Part shown: positions 14,193 through 22,283 of the stretch, in pieces
Numbering within the stretch: the stretch's first letter is position 1
How the letters are laid out: every line of letters begins with the position of its first letter
From: an uncultured Bacteroidales bacterium
Lineage (GTDB): Bacteria; Bacteroidota; Bacteroidia; Bacteroidales; UBA932
Direction: 5' to 3'
NCBI GenBank assembly: GCA_900320795.1
Contig: ONTQ01000015.1
Location: forward strand, 1 to 33,694
DNA: 33,694 bases
Notes under the pieces: model-generated
What the model was told of the DNA's origin: nothing
Seen by the model: the letters and a program-made list of their open reading frames with translations, nothing else
Databases searched by the model: none
Position numbers and translations under genes: made by a program

Positions 14193-15242
14193 TTATAAAT
14201 AGAGTTTTTTCAGAGAATCGATACTCGCAAGCCTTCTTTCGGCCACGGCCTTCAGGTCGAGGCCGTCCGCAGCGGAAAGCAGCGCCTGCTCTTTTTCCCA
14301 CAGCCCCTGCCATCCGTCCGGTGCCCGCGTCACCTTTTGCCAGTCTTCGTAGGATAAGGGTTCCGGGTAGCCGAGTTTTTCGCCCACAAGGGCCTTCGGG
14401 TCAATTCTGTCGGCCCGTTCCAGAATGCCTTCCCAATATTCTGAGACTTCCTCCAGGTGAAGGGGAATCTCATAACGGCGGGCGCCGCCGTCGTAGATGA
14501 TGCATTTTTCCAGCAGGGCATCCGGCGTTTCCATCACCCTGGCGCGGAATTCCGGCGCCACGAAACCGCCCTTCCAGCCAAAATCGATGTCCGGCACATT
14601 GATGCCGCTCACACCCGGGTCTTTATATACCGTGAACGCCCCTTCATAGAAGAAACAGTCGAATCCCTCGAATCCGGGGAAAAGCTCCTGCATGACGGGC
14701 AGCAGTTCATCCATCATTTCAATGGCCTTGGTCCCGCCGATGGTGAAAAAAATCATCCTGCGGAGACTGCCGCCCTGGCGTTTGAATTCCTTCAGCGCAT
14801 AATCCAGGCACTTGCGGAGCGTCGCCCCGGAGGCGATGATGTCTCCGATGGCCAGCACCCGCCCGGGTGTGGGACGGAGTTTTTCGTAGCGGATATCCAG
14901 GCCGGTGATGACATGGTCTTTGATGATTCGTTCGCAGGAGAGGAAATGCATGTCGCGGACCCGGATTCCCGCCCGGGCGCAAGCCTCCTCCAGCGGGTAA
15001 TTGAGCCCGCCGCGAAGGATGGTGAGAATATCCAAATCGCCGCCCAATCCGATTGACGACAGATAACGGAGGGCGGCGACAGTTTCTTCTAAAAGGGCTG
15101 AATAACAAGGGAAACCAACGACTTCAGGACGGGCGAGAAGTTCTCTGGATCCGGGACCCGAAAGAATGAAAAAGCGATTATTGGAACAGGACGTACCCAA
15201 CTTGTACAGGCTCGTTTCCTGTAGAGATGCAATCTTTTGCAT
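14193..15242 (-). CDS. Phosphoribosyltransferase-fold protein of unknown substrate
   Basis: A 349-residue protein with a type I PRTase core. LTILRGGLNYPLEEA forms the pyrophosphate loop and RVLAIGDIIASGATLRKCLDYAL is the PRPP-binding loop, where a G precedes the single acidic residue instead of the usual acidic pair. The C-terminal 170 residues form an extension I do not recognise (VSGINVPDIDFGWKGG and a helical tail). It is the first gene before a CodB-like permease, which points to nucleobase salvage. The promoter is excellent and the 5' leader is only a hairpin plus three bases before the ATG. The substrate is not assignable. A regulatory, non-catalytic PRTase relative is possible. Confidence 0.72.
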   Translation of the reverse strand: MQKIASLQETSLYKLGTSCSNNRFFILSGPGSRELLARPEVVGFPCYSALLEETVAALRYLSSIGLGGDLDILTILRGGLNYPLEEACARAGIRVRDMHFLSCERIIKDHVITGLDIRYEKLRPTPGRVLAIGDIIASGATLRKCLDYALKEFKRQGGSLRRMIFFTIGGTKAIEMMDELLPVMQELFPGFEGFDCFFYEGAFTVYKDPGVSGINVPDIDFGWKGGFVAPEFRARVMETPDALLEKCIIYDGGARRYEIPLHLEEVSEYWEGILERADRIDPKALVGEKLGYPEPLSYEDWQKVTRAPDGWQGLWEKEQALLSAADGLDLKAVAERRLASIDSLKKLYL

Positions 15243-15245
15243 AAA

Positions 15246-15300
15246 CCCGATTAAGATTTAACCGGGATGCAAAGTTAGAAAAAAACCATGATGATGCAAA
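15246..15300 (-). promoter_or_regulatory. Promoter and 5'-terminal hairpin of the PRTase-codB operon
   Basis: On the minus strand TTTG (15300-15297), 19 bases, then TAACTTTG (15277-15270) is a perfect promoter. CA and a T follow, then a 9-bp hairpin CCCGGTTAA-ATC-TTAATCGGG (15266-15246, one G-U pair), and the ATG starts three bases later at 15242. The 5' end of the mRNA would be almost entirely this stem-loop, so it could control access to the start codon. Confidence 0.78.
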
Positions 15301-15312
15301 ATTATCTTTGGA

Positions 15313-16662
15313 CTACAGCTCGAAAGCCAAGCCCAGGGTCACTGCTTTGTTATTGGCTTTCAGCGGTGTGCTGGTGTAAGGAATCGTTCCGCCGAAACCG
15401 TCGCTGTAACCGAGGGTCAGGCGGAATTTCCAAATGGCCGCATTCACGGCAGCGCCCCATACGGGACCATAGGTTCCGACACCGCCATTGGCCGTGATAC
15501 CCAGCCACTTCCAAGGATTCCAGGCCAGGACACCGCGACCCTCGGCATAGGAAAAGCCCTTCACATGGAGGTAATTCCCGCTTGCGCCGATGGAAAGGGC
15601 CCGATAGAAGGGCAGGTCGTAACGGATGCCCCCATTCACATGGAAGGGAACGAATTCCCAGGCCGTCCGGCCTTTCAGTTCCTTCATCTTGAGGGAAGAT
15701 CCCAGGGCGGCCAGCTCATCGTCGAACTGACTCTTGATGGAGCCATTCCTAATCTCATCAATGGACAGGCTGTCCATCCCGGTGAATTCGACGCTGCCCT
15801 GTGACCGGCCGGCATTGCCATAGTACCAGAACATGCCTCCCAAATCCAGGAGGGAGGCCGACAAGGTCAGTCCTTCCACGGGGGTGAGGACCACGCCCAG
15901 ATCCAGGGCCAGACCCACGCCGGAAGGCAGTTTCCAGCGGTCCTTACTGCTGAGTTTGGACAAGTCCAGATAGCCCTCCTCGTTGGGACGGATCTTGCTC
16001 CAGCGGCTGGTGAGGTCCAGTTCGGCCTCCAGGTCCAGCCGGTATTTGTCATCGGCCATGTAAATGTCCATGCGGGAGACATTATATTTGAGGGCATTGA
16101 TACCCACCAGCAGTTTGGCCCGTGCGCCCAGGGAAACCCAGTCGGCCAGCTTATGCGAATATCCGTAAGCCAGTTCCACCAAAGCGTTTCCGCCCAGGCT
16201 CAACCCTCCCATGTCATAGTTGGTGTCGCCCGTACCCAATTTGAGAATGGCAAAAATGTCCTTGGGGATATTGGCCGAATAGGCCATGCGGACATTGGCT
16301 TCCAGCGTCTGGTAAGCGACACCTTTGCGCCATCCAAAAGAAAAGAGATTGTAATTGAGGCTGCCGCCCAGCGTGTTGTCGTCTCCCAGGCTTCCCAGGA
16401 ATTCATCGGCCGATACGCTGGAATGAAGGGCGGTCACCACTTCGTTTCCGCGGGGATACAGGAAACTGGCCGCTCCGAAAGTATTGCGCGAGGAGCTTTC
16501 CAACTGCCCGATACTCAAGAAGTTGCTCTCATTTTGCAAGGCAGGATTGTATCGGTAGCCCAGCCGGTATCCGTCCAGGAAAAGGGCCGACTGAAAACTT
16601 TGTGCTTCAATTGAAACGGCGGTCAGCAGCATGGCTGCCAAAAAGATAAATGTCTTTTTCAT
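15313..16662 (-). CDS. Outer-membrane beta-barrel-like protein (DUF5723-like)
   Basis: This 449-residue exported protein has a signal peptide (MKKTFIFLAAMLLTAVSIEAQ). The body is rich in alternating aromatic and hydrophobic strands, ending in a terminal strand KAVTLGLAFEL with the C-terminal hydrophobic residue expected of an outer-membrane barrel. The early block LFLDGYRLGYRYNPALQ and the general layout fit the DUF5723 family of Bacteroidota, whose function is unknown. It follows a lipoprotein gene by six bases, so the two likely act together at the outer membrane. Confidence 0.72.
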   Translation of the reverse strand: MKKTFIFLAAMLLTAVSIEAQSFQSALFLDGYRLGYRYNPALQNESNFLSIGQLESSSRNTFGAASFLYPRGNEVVTALHSSVSADEFLGSLGDDNTLGGSLNYNLFSFGWRKGVAYQTLEANVRMAYSANIPKDIFAILKLGTGDTNYDMGGLSLGGNALVELAYGYSHKLADWVSLGARAKLLVGINALKYNVSRMDIYMADDKYRLDLEAELDLTSRWSKIRPNEEGYLDLSKLSSKDRWKLPSGVGLALDLGVVLTPVEGLTLSASLLDLGGMFWYYGNAGRSQGSVEFTGMDSLSIDEIRNGSIKSQFDDELAALGSSLKMKELKGRTAWEFVPFHVNGGIRYDLPFYRALSIGASGNYLHVKGFSYAEGRGVLAWNPWKWLGITANGGVGTYGPVWGAAVNAAIWKFRLTLGYSDGFGGTIPYTSTPLKANNKAVTLGLAFEL

Positions 16663-16668
16663 AATCGT

Positions 16669-17847
16669 TTACTCTTGAGGGATGGTGATACCGCCGGTCA
16701 GACGGGCCGAGGAGGATTTGACAAAGAGGCCCTGCCGGATAGAGAGGGGGGTGGGCTTTAGTCCAGGCTGGCCCTGCAGGTTCACAGACAGACGCAATCC
16801 GCTGATGTCCGGAAGGGTTCCTTCCAGGGCTTCGATGGAGAAGGTGAGGGGCGTGACGGCCGGATTTTCGAGCGTGCCGCCCGGGATGGTGAAGTCGGCG
16901 ACAATCCTGACGTTCTCGTCAACGGAAGCGTCATCATAGTCCAGTTCTCCATATTCGTTTTTCTCCGGAGGGAGCAATAGCTGGAAATCCTTCACCTCCA
17001 CCCGCATAGGAAGCGTGTTTTCGATTTCCAGGGAGAGTTCGCACTTTTTCAGCTTGAATTTGCCGATGGGGATGTCAACCGGCCCGACCGAGATCACACC
17101 CAGGGGCAATTCGAACGCATCGGTGACCCGAATTTGCGACTTATATTGATAATTGACGGCCACACAGACATTTCCTTCCGGTCTGGAAATGCGCGAAGTG
17201 GGATTGTCGGGCAAAGTCAACTGCAACTCATCCAAGCCGAAAGCGGAAATCGGCAAATACAGATCTCCGGGAATATCCAGCGTGGCCAGTTCTTTTTCAT
17301 AGGAACGGGAAGGGATGGTAAAACTATCCAGTCCTTCAAGGGGGACCACCTCATCCTCCTCTTCGCCGGGGATTACATAGTAAGCCCTTCCGGTGACCGG
17401 AATGGGGCGGTTGAGCGGGTTGTCCACGGTGATGGCGGCCTGCTGGTTAATGCTGCTCAGTCCCAGGTAGGACATCACGCCCATCAGCCCGCCGAGATAA
17501 CAGAAATCTCCTCCGACATCCAGGGTCTGGGAAACGCCAGGGTCGTCCATTTCCTTTTCCAGTTCATAGACATTGGCCTCATAGATACTCCCGGCATCAT
17601 CCGTATAGATGAAACCGTCAGGATCCACTTTCAAATAGTCGGAAAAGAATTCGCCGACACCTTCTATCTCTGCAAGTTTGTCAAAGACCATACCCAGAGA
17701 GAAAGGGCCCGCGCTGCCAATCGGAACCGAGATTTCGTTCTCGAACAAAGTAATCTCCGTGTTGACGCCTTCTGAGATGTCATACTCCGGCCGGGAACAG
17801 GCCAGGACCAGCGGAAAAGCCAGCAGCAGTACGTAAGGAAATTTCAT
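16669..17847 (-). CDS. Surface or periplasmic lipoprotein of unknown function
   Basis: A 392-residue lipoprotein: the signal peptide MKFPYVLLLAFPLVLAC ends in a lipobox with acylated C17. The rest is beta-rich with acidic patches (IPGEEEDEVVPLEG) and repeated strand patterns such as ISVPIGSAGPFSLG and GVISVGPVDIPIGKFKLKKCEL, suggesting several immunoglobulin-like or LEA-like beta domains. I recognise no catalytic motif. It is the first gene of a pair with the DUF5723-like barrel protein. A TACCTTTG promoter element lies about 80 bases upstream. Confidence 0.72.
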   Translation of the reverse strand: MKFPYVLLLAFPLVLACSRPEYDISEGVNTEITLFENEISVPIGSAGPFSLGMVFDKLAEIEGVGEFFSDYLKVDPDGFIYTDDAGSIYEANVYELEKEMDDPGVSQTLDVGGDFCYLGGLMGVMSYLGLSSINQQAAITVDNPLNRPIPVTGRAYYVIPGEEEDEVVPLEGLDSFTIPSRSYEKELATLDIPGDLYLPISAFGLDELQLTLPDNPTSRISRPEGNVCVAVNYQYKSQIRVTDAFELPLGVISVGPVDIPIGKFKLKKCELSLEIENTLPMRVEVKDFQLLLPPEKNEYGELDYDDASVDENVRIVADFTIPGGTLENPAVTPLTFSIEALEGTLPDISGLRLSVNLQGQPGLKPTPLSIRQGLFVKSSSARLTGGITIPQE

Positions 17848-17926
17848 GGTATTATATGGTATGAATTAATGTTACGGATAAATGGTCAGGAGGGACAGGG
17901 GGGGGCGGCCGTCCACTACTGGCTTA

Positions 17927-17972
17927 CAAAGGTAATACTTTTTGCTAAAGTCGCCACAAATCGTTAACTTTG
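17927..17972. promoter_or_regulatory. Divergent promoters: lipoprotein (-) and upp (+)
   Basis: On the plus strand TTTG (17941-17944), 20 bases and TAACTTTG (17965-17972) give a good upp promoter. On the minus strand TACCTTTG (17934-17927) is the -7 element of the lipoprotein gene, with a TTTG at a long spacing of 22 bases inside the upp promoter. The two promoters overlap, so they probably compete. Between the minus -7 element and the lipoprotein start is a G-rich run on the plus strand (gggggggcggcc, about 17900-17910). Confidence 0.7.
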
Positions 17973-17996
17973 ACAAATCGTAAAACTTCAAGAATT

Positions 17997-18626
17997 ATGT
18001 CTCAACTTCATGTAATCAACCATCCCATGGTCCAGCACAAGCTTACGATCATGCGTATGAAAGAAACCGGATCCAAAGATTTTCGTGAACTTCTTAAGGA
18101 AATTGCCCTCCTGATGGGCTACGAAGTCACCCGTGACATCGCCCTGGAAGACTTTGAGATTGAAACCCCCATCTGCAAGATGACGGCCAAGCGGGTCAGC
18201 GGCCGCAAACTGGCCATCGTTCCCATCCTGCGCGCCGGTATCGGCATGGTGGACGGCCTCCTCTCCCTGATCCCGGTAGCAAAAGTGGGACATATCGGCC
18301 TGTATCGCGATGAGCAGACGCACAAGCCGGTGGTTTATTTCTGCAAACTCCCGGCCGATATCCATGACCGCCTGGTCATCCTCACGGACCCCATGCTGGC
18401 CACGGGCGGCAGCGCCTGTGACGGTATCGCCATGCTCAAGGAGCGCGGTTGCACCAACATCCGCCTCATGTGCCTGGTGGGCGCACCCGAAGGCATCGCC
18501 AAAGTGCAGGCCGAACATCCGGACGTGGATATCTACGTGGCCGCCGTCGATGAGAAATTGAACGAGAACGCTTACATCGTGCCCGGCCTCGGAGACGCCG
18601 GAGACCGCATTTTCGGAACCAAGTAA
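17997..18626 (+). CDS. upp: Uracil phosphoribosyltransferase
   Basis: A 209-residue UPRT (E. coli: 208) that makes UMP from uracil and PRPP. It shows [18 protein letters not shown], the PRPP loop [17 protein letters not shown] and the C-terminal uracil-binding block [16 protein letters not shown]. The start chosen is the ATG at 17997 ([10 protein letters not shown]), since nine more upstream codons overlap the promoter -7 element. Its TAA shares the final A with the ATG of the fucosidase gene (TAATG), an unusual coupling of nucleobase salvage to a glycosidase. Confidence 0.96.
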   Translation: MSQLHVINHPMVQHKLTIMRMKETGSKDFRELLKEIALLMGYEVTRDIALEDFEIETPICKMTAKRVSGRKLAIVPILRAGIGMVDGLLSLIPVAKVGHIGLYRDEQTHKPVVYFCKLPADIHDRLVILTDPMLATGGSACDGIAMLKERGCTNIRLMCLVGAPEGIAKVQAEHPDVDIYVAAVDEKLNENAYIVPGLGDAGDRIFGTK

Positions 18627-20935
18627 TGAAAAGAATCCTGCTGCCTCTGGTGGGACTCGCGCTGCTGGCAGCCTGCAGTACGGCTCCCGAGAAAAAATTG
18701 ACCTTACACTACGACCGCCCGGCCGATTTCTTCGAAGAAGCGCTGCCGCTCGGAAACGGACACTTGGGCGCCCTGGTCTATGGCGGACCCGTCCAGGACC
18801 GCATTTCCCTTAACGACATCACCCTCTGGACCGGCGAGCCGGACCGCGGAAAAGACCACCCGGACTATACGCTGGTCAACACCCTCACCCCCTGGGGAGA
18901 GGCCGCTGCCTGGCTTCCGAAAGTACGCGAAGCCCTCGAGGCCGAAGACTACCGGAAGGCCGATGAACTGCAGCGCCGCCTGCAAGGCCACAACAGCGAA
19001 ATGTATCAACCTCTGGGCAGCCTGGAAATCACTTATCCTGAAGCTGAAATCACCGGATACTACCGCGAGCTAGACCTCGCAAACGCCACAGCCACAGTAA
19101 GATACAAGCGTGACGGCGTTCCCTTCCAGGCGCAGTACTTCGTGTCGGCCCCGGACAGCGTCATCGTGATCCGCCTCACGGGCGAGGGACCCGTGGAAGC
19201 CGTCATCGGCCTGGATTCGGAACTTCCGCACCAGACAGTGGCGGAGGACGGGAGTCTCGTGAGTGACGGTTATGTCGCCTGGCATGTCATCCAGGACGGC
19301 CGTGAGCCGGACCGCTTCTACGATTCGGAGCGCGGTATCCATTACCGCACCGTGGTGCGCTGTGAAGGCGCATCGGCCCGGGACGGGAAACTGCACATCA
19401 GCGGCGTCAGGGAAGCCTTGATCGTGGTGGCCAACCAGACCAGCTACAACGGATTTGACAAAGACCCCGTGAAGGAAGGACGGGAGTATAAGAATGCCTC
19501 CGTGAGCAATGCCCTGGCTGCCGTCCAAAAAGGCTGGAAGGCCCTGAAAGCCAGCCACGAGGCCGACTACAAAACCTTCTTCGACCGCGTGAGCCTGGAT
19601 CTGGGAACCACCGATCCCGCCGTCAGCGCCCTCCCTACGGACCAGCAGCTTCTCCGCTATGCCGACGGCGAAGCCAACCCGGAGTTGGAAGCCCTCTATT
19701 TCCAGTATGGCCGATACCTGCTCATCGCATCGTCCCGCACCGAAGGCATTCCCGCCAACCTGCAGGGCCTGTGGAACGAGAAAATGACCCCGCCGTGGCG
19801 GTGCAACTACACCACCAACATCAACCTGGAAGAGAACTACTGGGCTGCCGAGTCGGCCGCCCTGCCGGAAATGCACGAGGTGCTGCTTCGCTTTGTCCGC
19901 AACCTCTCGCACACCGGTGCCGTCACCGCCCGGAATTTCTATGGTGTCGAGGAAGGCTGGTGCCAGGCCCACAACAGCGACGCCTGGGCCATGACCTGCC
20001 CGGTGGGCCTGGGAACCGGGGATCCGTGCTGGGCCAACTGGAACATGGGCGGAGCCTGGCTGTCCACCCACATCTGGGAACACTGGCTCTTCACCCGTGA
20101 CCTGGATGCCCTGAGGCGGGATTATCCCAGCCTGAAGGGTGCCGCCGCCTTCTGTCTCAATATCCTGGTGGAAAAAGACGGCGAACTCATCACTTCCCCC
20201 TCCACTTCGCCCGAGAACTGGTACATCACCCCGGACGGCTACGCCGGCCGCACGCTCTATGGCGCCACGGCCGACCTCGCCATTCTCCGCGAATGCCTCA
20301 CGGACGCCAAAAACGCAGCTGAACTGTTGGGAGACGATGATTTCGTCCGGCGGATCGACGCCGTCCTGCCCCGGCTCCGCGACTATCAGATAGGCAAAAA
20401 CGGCGCCTTGCAGGAGTGGTACCATGACTGGGAGGACAAGGATCCCCGGCACCGCCACCAGTCCCACCTTGTCGGCGTGTATCCCGGCCACCAGATTCCG
20501 GCCGGAACGCCTTTGGCCGACGCCGCCCACAAGACACTTGAAATCAGAGGCTTCGAGACCACCGGCTGGAGCTGCGGCTGGCGTGTGAACCTCTATGCCC
20601 GCCTGGGCGACGGGGAAAACGCCTACAAGATGTATCGCCGGCTGCTGCGCTATGTGAGCCCGGACAAGTATCAGGGCACAGACTACCGCAGCGGCGGCGG
20701 CACCTATCCCAACCTGATGGACGCCCATTCGCCCTTCCAGATTGACGGCAACTTCGGCGGCTGCGCCGGCGTCGTCGAGATGCTGGTCCAAAGCACCCCC
20801 GACGGCGTGACACCGCTTCCTGCCCTGCCCAAGGCCTGGCCCGACGGTTCCGTGAAAGGCATCCGCACCCGCACCGGCCAGACGGTGGAACTCAGCTGGA
20901 AAAACGGAAAAGTAGAAAAATATATCCTCAAATAA
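18626..20935 (+). CDS. GH95 alpha-L-fucosidase, lipoprotein
   Basis: This 769-residue glycoside hydrolase family 95 enzyme starts with a lipoprotein signal (LLAACSTAP, C17), so it is probably anchored in the outer membrane or periplasm. The N-terminal beta-sandwich holds the GH95 opener ALPLGNGHLGALVYGGP with SLNDITLWTGEP. In the (alpha/alpha)6 domain are TTNINLEENYW (N398, N400), SPSTSPENW (general acid E530) and FQIDGNFGG (D707), which correspond to N421/N423, E566 and D766 of B. bifidum AfcA. Known GH95 members cleave alpha-1,2-L-fucose or alpha-L-galactose from host glycans or xyloglucan; this one cannot be assigned further. No SusC/D genes are near. Confidence 0.93.
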   Translation: MKRILLPLVGLALLAACSTAPEKKLTLHYDRPADFFEEALPLGNGHLGALVYGGPVQDRISLNDITLWTGEPDRGKDHPDYTLVNTLTPWGEAAAWLPKVREALEAEDYRKADELQRRLQGHNSEMYQPLGSLEITYPEAEITGYYRELDLANATATVRYKRDGVPFQAQYFVSAPDSVIVIRLTGEGPVEAVIGLDSELPHQTVAEDGSLVSDGYVAWHVIQDGREPDRFYDSERGIHYRTVVRCEGASARDGKLHISGVREALIVVANQTSYNGFDKDPVKEGREYKNASVSNALAAVQKGWKALKASHEADYKTFFDRVSLDLGTTDPAVSALPTDQQLLRYADGEANPELEALYFQYGRYLLIASSRTEGIPANLQGLWNEKMTPPWRCNYTTNINLEENYWAAESAALPEMHEVLLRFVRNLSHTGAVTARNFYGVEEGWCQAHNSDAWAMTCPVGLGTGDPCWANWNMGGAWLSTHIWEHWLFTRDLDALRRDYPSLKGAAAFCLNILVEKDGELITSPSTSPENWYITPDGYAGRTLYGATADLAILRECLTDAKNAAELLGDDDFVRRIDAVLPRLRDYQIGKNGALQEWYHDWEDKDPRHRHQSHLVGVYPGHQIPAGTPLADAAHKTLEIRGFETTGWSCGWRVNLYARLGDGENAYKMYRRLLRYVSPDKYQGTDYRSGGGTYPNLMDAHSPFQIDGNFGGCAGVVEMLVQSTPDGVTPLPALPKAWPDGSVKGIRTRTGQTVELSWKNGKVEKYILK

Positions 20936-20936
20936 T

Positions 20937-22283
20937 ATGCAAAGAAGAAATTTTCTCCGGGCAACCGCCCTCGGAGCTGCCGCCAGCATGCTCCCGCTGA
21001 ATGCCTTCGCATCGGCCCCGGCCGCCAAGCCGGAGAGAAAATCCGCCAACGGAAAGGTCCAGCTGGGCTTCATCGGCCTGGGACAGCAGGCCATGTACCT
21101 GCTGCAGGGCTTCATGGGCATGGACGATGTGCGCGTCGTGGCCGGCTGCGATGTCTATGACGTGAAAAGGGACCGCTTTGTCAAGCGTGTCCGGGATTAC
21201 TACACCGGCAAGGGCGAAAAAAAGATAAAAGTGGATGTCTATGAGGATTACCAGGATCTTCTCTCCCGCGAAGACATCGACGCCGTGGTCATCGCTACGC
21301 CCGACCACCAGCATGCCGTGACAGCCATCGCCGCGTGCAAGGCCGGCAAGGACATCTATCTGGAGAAGCCCGCCACGCTCACCATCTACGAAGGCCAGCA
21401 GCTGGTGAAGGCCGTACGAAAGTACAACCGTATCTTGCAGATGGGTTCCCAGCAGCGTTCCAGCGAAGAATTCATCCATGCCGCCAACCTCGCCCGCGAA
21501 GGGGAACTGGGCCAGATCCACAAACTCAAGGTTTATGTGGGGCGCAACAACGTGAATCCCGTCACCGCCGCACCCGCTCCCTGCAAGCTGCCCCGCATGG
21601 CCGTTCCCGCCGGCCTCAACTGGGACAAATGGCTGGGACCGCTCCCCGAGAGCGTCTATTACCACTCCGACCTGGATCCCGTCATCACCCCCGAGGAACC
21701 CAATGAGAAACTCTGGGGCGCCTGGCGCTGGTACAAAGTGTCCGGCGGCGGCCTCATGACCGACTGGGGCGCGCACATGTTCGACGTGGCCCAGTGGGCC
21801 CTCGGGAAGGACGGCAGCGGCCCGGTGGAAGTGATTCCTCCCGGATACAGCTACTACGATCACCTCACCTTCAAGTATGACAACGGCATCATCCTGTCCG
21901 AAGAACCTTTCGACGGCACCACCCCCGGCGTGCAGATTTACGGCACCGAAGGTTGGGTGAAGGTGAGCCGCGGCAAGCTGGAAGCCTCCGACAAGAAGTT
22001 TGAAATGCCTATGCGCGAGGCCGATGCCGACGTCCCCTATGAAGTGAAAGTGGGCCATCACCGCAAATTCATCGACGCCGTCCTCAGCCGGAACGACCCC
22101 AACGTCCCCATCGAGGTCGGCCACTCCTCCTGCACCGTGTGCAACCTGGGCAACATTGCCATGGAACTGGAACGTCCGCTCGTCTGGAATCCCATCGTAC
22201 AGAAGTTCATGCACGACCCCGAGGCCAGTGCCCTGCTGCACTACACCTACCGGGCCGGCTACGAACACGCCCTGGATATCTGA
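20937..22283 (+). CDS. Gfo/Idh/MocA-family oxidoreductase with Tat-like signal
   Basis: This 448-residue NAD(P)-dependent dehydrogenase-like protein has an N-terminal twin-arginine-type leader (QRRNFLRATALGAAASML), so it is likely exported folded with its cofactor. The Rossmann domain starts at LGFIGLGQQAMYLLQ. The conserved lysine-containing EKP motif is in DIYLEKPATLTIYEGQQL, and the C-terminal domain has GGLMTDWGAHMFDVAQWAL. Exported members act on sugars or glycosides; some related proteins are GH109 glycosidases, but I see no specific basis for that here. It lies one base after the fucosidase stop and overlaps dacB by one base, which suggests a role in the same glycan pathway. Confidence 0.9.
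   Translation: MQRRNFLRATALGAAASMLPLNAFASAPAAKPERKSANGKVQLGFIGLGQQAMYLLQGFMGMDDVRVVAGCDVYDVKRDRFVKRVRDYYTGKGEKKIKVDVYEDYQDLLSREDIDAVVIATPDHQHAVTAIAACKAGKDIYLEKPATLTIYEGQQLVKAVRKYNRILQMGSQQRSSEEFIHAANLAREGELGQIHKLKVYVGRNNVNPVTAAPAPCKLPRMAVPAGLNWDKWLGPLPESVYYHSDLDPVITPEEPNEKLWGAWRWYKVSGGGLMTDWGAHMFDVAQWALGKDGSGPVEVIPPGYSYYDHLTFKYDNGIILSEEPFDGTTPGVQIYGTEGWVKVSRGKLEASDKKFEMPMREADADVPYEVKVGHHRKFIDAVLSRNDPNVPIEVGHSSCTVCNLGNIAMELERPLVWNPIVQKFMHDPEASALLHYTYRAGYEHALDI

Noticed and set aside
19070-21121. 683-codon open frame on the minus strand
   Set aside because: It is antisense to the GH95 fucosidase gene, has low-complexity Ala/Gly/His/Val composition and no motif. It is a shadow frame.
20937-22283. 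GH109 alpha-N-acetylgalactosaminidase assignment
   Set aside because: GH109 proteins share the Gfo/Idh/MocA fold and a Tat signal, but I cannot see family-specific residues. The broader name is safer.
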